Origin: an uncultured Rhizobium sp.
Lineage (GTDB): Bacteria; Pseudomonadota; Alphaproteobacteria; Rhizobiales; Rhizobiaceae
Reading direction: 5' to 3'
Length of the DNA stretch: 64,000 nucleotides
Assembly (NCBI GenBank): GCA_945952415.1
Contig: CAMFIF010000006.1
Span: 1-64,000 of the forward strand
Shown here: in pieces, positions 61,514 through 64,000 of the stretch
How the letters are laid out: every line of letters begins with the position of its first letter
Position numbering within the stretch: position 1 is the first letter of the stretch
Made by a program: the position numbers and the translations under genes
Notes under the pieces: model-generated
What the model was told of the DNA's origin: nothing
The model's database searches: none
The model's input: only the letters and a program-made list of their open reading frames with translations

Positions 61514-63568
61514 TTACCGCATGGCCGCCGCTATATTCCCGCCGTCGACGGTGGTCACATCCGCGGTGGTCCGTTCGGCCAGCGCCTGGTGGACGAAGGC
61601 GCGGGCCACGTCTTCGGCGGTGACTTCGAGGCCGAGGAGGTTGCCGGACATGTAGTCCTTGACGGTGACGCCGCGGGCGGCGGAGCGGTTCTCGATCATG
61701 TCGTCATTGAGCAGCCCCGAGCGGATGCGGTCCGGGTTGACGGCGTTGACGCGGATGTTGTCGGCGCCGTGTTCCAGCGCATATTGCCGCGAGAGGAACA
61801 GCGTCGCGGCCTTGGGCAGGCCGTAGGCGCCGAATTTCGCGCCGGGATTGACCGCCTGCTTGGAGACGTTGAAGAGCAGCACGCCGCCGGTCTTCTGCGC
61901 CTTCATGATCCGCACCGCATTCTGCGCCACCGACTGGTGGGCGAAGAAATTGAGCTCGAAGCTCCTGCGCAGCAGTCCGTCGTTGAGCGTGGCGATCGCC
62001 CCTTCCCAGGCAGCGCCGGCATTGGACACCACGATATCGACACCGCCGAAGCGGTCGACAGCGGCGTCGAAGGCAGCGCGGACGGAAGCGGGATCGGTGA
62101 CGTCGCAGCCGATGCCGATCGACTGGTTGCCGATGGCCTTTGCTACCTCAGCGGCCTTTGTCCCGTCGAGATCGAGGACAACAGCATGCGCGCCTTCCGC
62201 AACGAAAGCCCTGGCGGTGGCGGCGCCGATGGCGCCCGCACCACCGGTCACCAGCACCACCTGGCCGGTGAAGGGCCGGGGCTTGGCGCCGGCGAGCTTT
62301 GCCTGCTCCAGCGACCAGTATTCGAGATCGAAGAGATCCGGCTTGCTGACAGGCTGGAAGCGGCCGACGGATTCCGCATCGCGCGCGGCCTCGATCCACA
62401 TCTCGCCGACATCGGCGGCAATCGTCGCATCCTTCAGCGTCCGCCCATGGCCGAACATGCCGAGCCCCGGCACGAGCGTGAGGCGCGGCATGGGATCGAG
62501 CATGATGCGCTTCACGTCGTCGCGTGCGTCGTTCGAGCGGAAATACTCCGTATAGGCGTCGGCAAAGGCCTTCACCCGCTCCTCGATCACGGCACGGTAG
62601 CTCCCGAGCGCGGCCGCATCGGGTGCGGGCAGCACCATCGGGCCGGTCTTGATGCGGATGGAGAGGTCGGGCGTCGAGACCCCGCGCGACGCCATGTCCT
62701 CCACCTCGGCCGCATTGACGAAGTCGAGAATGGCGGGCGAGGTGCGGAAGCTGGAGACCATCCGGTCGAAGCGGCCTTCGCCCTTCGGCACGGCGACCGC
62801 ACCGCGCAGCAGGGGCGCGATCTCGCGGGCCGAGGCAAGATTTGCGGGCAGGGCGGCCGGGGTGAAGGGGTTTCGCCCGTTCGTCTTCACATAGTCTTCG
62901 GCCATGGAGACGTAATGGATCATCCGGTCATAGGCTTCCTTCGCCGTCTCGCCGAAGGTGAAGATGCCGTGCTTGTCGAGGAAGAGGCCCTCGACGGAGG
63001 GATCGGCCTCGTAGACTTCGGCCGCGAGCTTGGCGAGCGCGAAGCCCGGCATGATATAGGGCACATAGCCGAGCTTGCCGGCAAAGAGCCGCTTGCCCAT
63101 CGCCTCGCTTTCGGCCTGGTCGGCAATCGCAAGAATCGCGGTCGAATGGGTGTGATCGACGAACTTGTGCGGCAGGAAGGCATGCAGCAGCGCCTCGACG
63201 GAGGGATTGGGCGCGGCGGGATCGACCAGATTGGCGCGCAGCAACGTCACCATGTCCTCATCCGAAAGGCGGTCGAGCTTGCGGGCTTTCAGAAGCGCGG
63301 CCATCTTCACGGCCGGCAGGCCCTGCGGCTCGATGGTGCCCATGTCCCAGCCGCTGCCCTTGACGCAGAGCACATCCCAGCTGTCGCCGACGAGATCGGT
63401 GACGGTGGTCTTCACGGACGTGTTGCCGCCGCCATGCAGCACCAGGCGCGGCTCGCCGCCCAGAAGCCGGGTCGTGTAGGTCCTCAGGGCCCAGTCGCGA
63501 TTGATGCCCTTGCCGGCATAGGCCGCCACCATGGCTTCGGCCTCGTCGTCGCGCCACAGGTTTTCCAT
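61514..63568 (-). CDS. rhaD: RhaD-type bifunctional class II aldolase/short-chain dehydrogenase
   Basis: This is a fusion of 684 residues. The N-terminal class II aldolase domain (about 20-400) has RLVLHGGGNTSVK and the metal site in KFVDHTHSTA. The C-terminal short-chain dehydrogenase domain (about 430-684) has VTGGAGAIGAATARAF and YGLPKAA. The family cleaves rhamnulose 1-phosphate to DHAP and lactaldehyde and oxidises the aldehyde. No rhaI or rhaK is visible, and the MtnAK operon is close, so cleavage of 5-deoxy- or methylthio-ribulose 1-phosphate is an alternative. The start at 63568 has GGAGGA 7 bases upstream; 63583 is the alternative. Confidence 0.85.
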   Translation of the reverse strand: MENLWRDDEAEAMVAAYAGKGINRDWALRTYTTRLLGGEPRLVLHGGGNTSVKTTVTDLVGDSWDVLCVKGSGWDMGTIEPQGLPAVKMAALLKARKLDRLSDEDMVTLLRANLVDPAAPNPSVEALLHAFLPHKFVDHTHSTAILAIADQAESEAMGKRLFAGKLGYVPYIMPGFALAKLAAEVYEADPSVEGLFLDKHGIFTFGETAKEAYDRMIHYVSMAEDYVKTNGRNPFTPAALPANLASAREIAPLLRGAVAVPKGEGRFDRMVSSFRTSPAILDFVNAAEVEDMASRGVSTPDLSIRIKTGPMVLPAPDAAALGSYRAVIEERVKAFADAYTEYFRSNDARDDVKRIMLDPMPRLTLVPGLGMFGHGRTLKDATIAADVGEMWIEAARDAESVGRFQPVSKPDLFDLEYWSLEQAKLAGAKPRPFTGQVVLVTGGAGAIGAATARAFVAEGAHAVVLDLDGTKAAEVAKAIGNQSIGIGCDVTDPASVRAAFDAAVDRFGGVDIVVSNAGAAWEGAIATLNDGLLRRSFELNFFAHQSVAQNAVRIMKAQKTGGVLLFNVSKQAVNPGAKFGAYGLPKAATLFLSRQYALEHGADNIRVNAVNPDRIRSGLLNDDMIENRSAARGVTVKDYMSGNLLGLEVTAEDVARAFVHQALAERTTADVTTVDGGNIAAAMR

Positions 63569-63613
63569 ACTCACTTCCTCCATCGGCAGACCGTCAGGCG
63601 TTTGCGCCTGGCG

Positions 63614-64000
63614 TCAGCCCTTGTTCCACACGTTCAAAAGTCTGCGCGCCATGGAGGTGGTGACGATCAGGTGCGAGGCGAAGCCGCCCCGGATCGCCGC
63701 CACCAGGGGCGCGAATTTCTCGTCTTCCTGCACCACCATCAGGCGCTTCTCGATGGTGCGGATGGACTGCAGATCCGCCGAGATGCAGCGCCGGTTGTGC
63801 GCGCAATCCATCCACTGGCCTTCCCTATCGATGAGCTGCCCGGCAATGACGCCGGCAGCCCCCGCTCGGCCCATGGCCTCCATATCTTCGGGCGACAGCG
63901 CGCCGCATTTCACCAGATGGCTATCCGCCTCGATGCCGCCGACGGAATAGAGCGCCAGCTGACAGTCGGCGATGGTCGCAAGCTGCTCGCGAATGACGGG
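63614..64000 (-). CDS. SorC-family sugar-binding regulator, C-terminal part (cut by window)
   Basis: Only the last 128 codons lie in the window; the frame stays open to the edge at 64000. The visible part is the sugar-binding effector domain of the SorC/DeoR type, with DCQLALYSVGGIEADSHLVKCGALS, AGVIAGQLIDREG and the C-terminal GGFASHLIVTTSMARRLLN. The DNA-binding domain is outside the window. It lies 45 bp upstream of rhaD in the same orientation, so it probably controls rhaD, and may act at the palindrome near 57.2 kb. Ligands are usually phosphorylated sugars. Confidence 0.75.
   Translation of the reverse strand, partial: PVIREQLATIADCQLALYSVGGIEADSHLVKCGALSPEDMEAMGRAGAAGVIAGQLIDREGQWMDCAHNRRCISADLQSIRTIEKRLMVVQEDEKFAPLVAAIRGGFASHLIVTTSMARRLLNVWNKG

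Noticed and set aside
57293..63568. A rhamnose catabolic operon (rhaSTPQ, rhaD)
   Set aside because: The transporter has an ordinary single permease, and rhaI, rhaK and rhaU are not seen. The mtnK and mtnA genes share the promoter region instead. Genes beyond 64000 could still change this.

Overview
The window is high-GC, gene-dense DNA from an alphaproteobacterium, most likely a member of the Rhizobiales (Rhizobiaceae-like). The evidence is the codon use, the N-methylglutamate pathway gene set, a MetNIQ-type transporter, btaAB betaine-lipid genes, a bifunctional RhaD, and a rhizobial-style mosaic of intergenic palindromes. Genes sit in tight operons with many 1-8 bp overlaps. No rRNA, tRNA, CRISPR array, prophage or insertion sequence was recognised. 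All assignments come from reading the sequence; no database search was run.

Region 1 (1-620) holds a vapBC toxin-antitoxin pair whose toxin has lost its usual C-terminus. Region 2 (998-26713) is a methylated-amine supercluster. It contains N-methylglutamate dehydrogenase (mgdABCD), an XRE-cupin regulator, a divergent operon with an APC permease plus three very small membrane proteins, N-methylglutamate synthase (mgsABC), gamma-glutamylmethylamide synthetase (gmaS), trimethylamine monooxygenase (tmm), a second APC permease, the four-subunit dimethylamine monooxygenase (dmmDABC), a GlxA-type regulator, TMAO demethylase (tdm) and a truncated hemoglobin. Together these give TMA -> TMAO -> DMA -> MMA -> gamma-glutamylmethylamide -> N-methylglutamate -> glutamate, with the methyl groups released as formaldehyde or passed to folate. 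A recurring TTTCC..GGAAA-type dyad lies upstream of several of these units and may be their common operator.

Region 3 (26.8-40.6 kb) is mixed: AraC-type regulators, a LysE exporter, topoisomerase IB, a methionine-type ABC transporter (metNIQ), an RND efflux pair and btaAB with a Pho-box-like site. Region 4 (40.7-49.3 kb) has a LIV-type ABC transporter (with a LivM-LivG fusion) divergent from an RpiR regulator, a cysteine hydrolase, a glutamine-synthetase-like ligase and an N-formylglutamate amidohydrolase. It looks like a catabolic unit for an unidentified nitrogen compound. Region 5 (49.3-51.6 kb) has a small HTH/Clp-N pair with a double-palindrome promoter, and a serine hydrolase.

Region 6 (51.7-64 kb) is the least explained part. 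A RuBisCO-like protein, a split transketolase, MtnA and MtnK homologues form one operon. It is divergent from a ribose-type ABC transporter, across a 12-bp-arm palindrome. A RhaD-type aldolase-dehydrogenase and a SorC-type regulator (cut by the window end) follow. This looks like an uptake and breakdown route for a 5-modified pentose (5-methylthioribose, 5-deoxyribose or similar) that joins known salvage enzymes in an unfamiliar combination.
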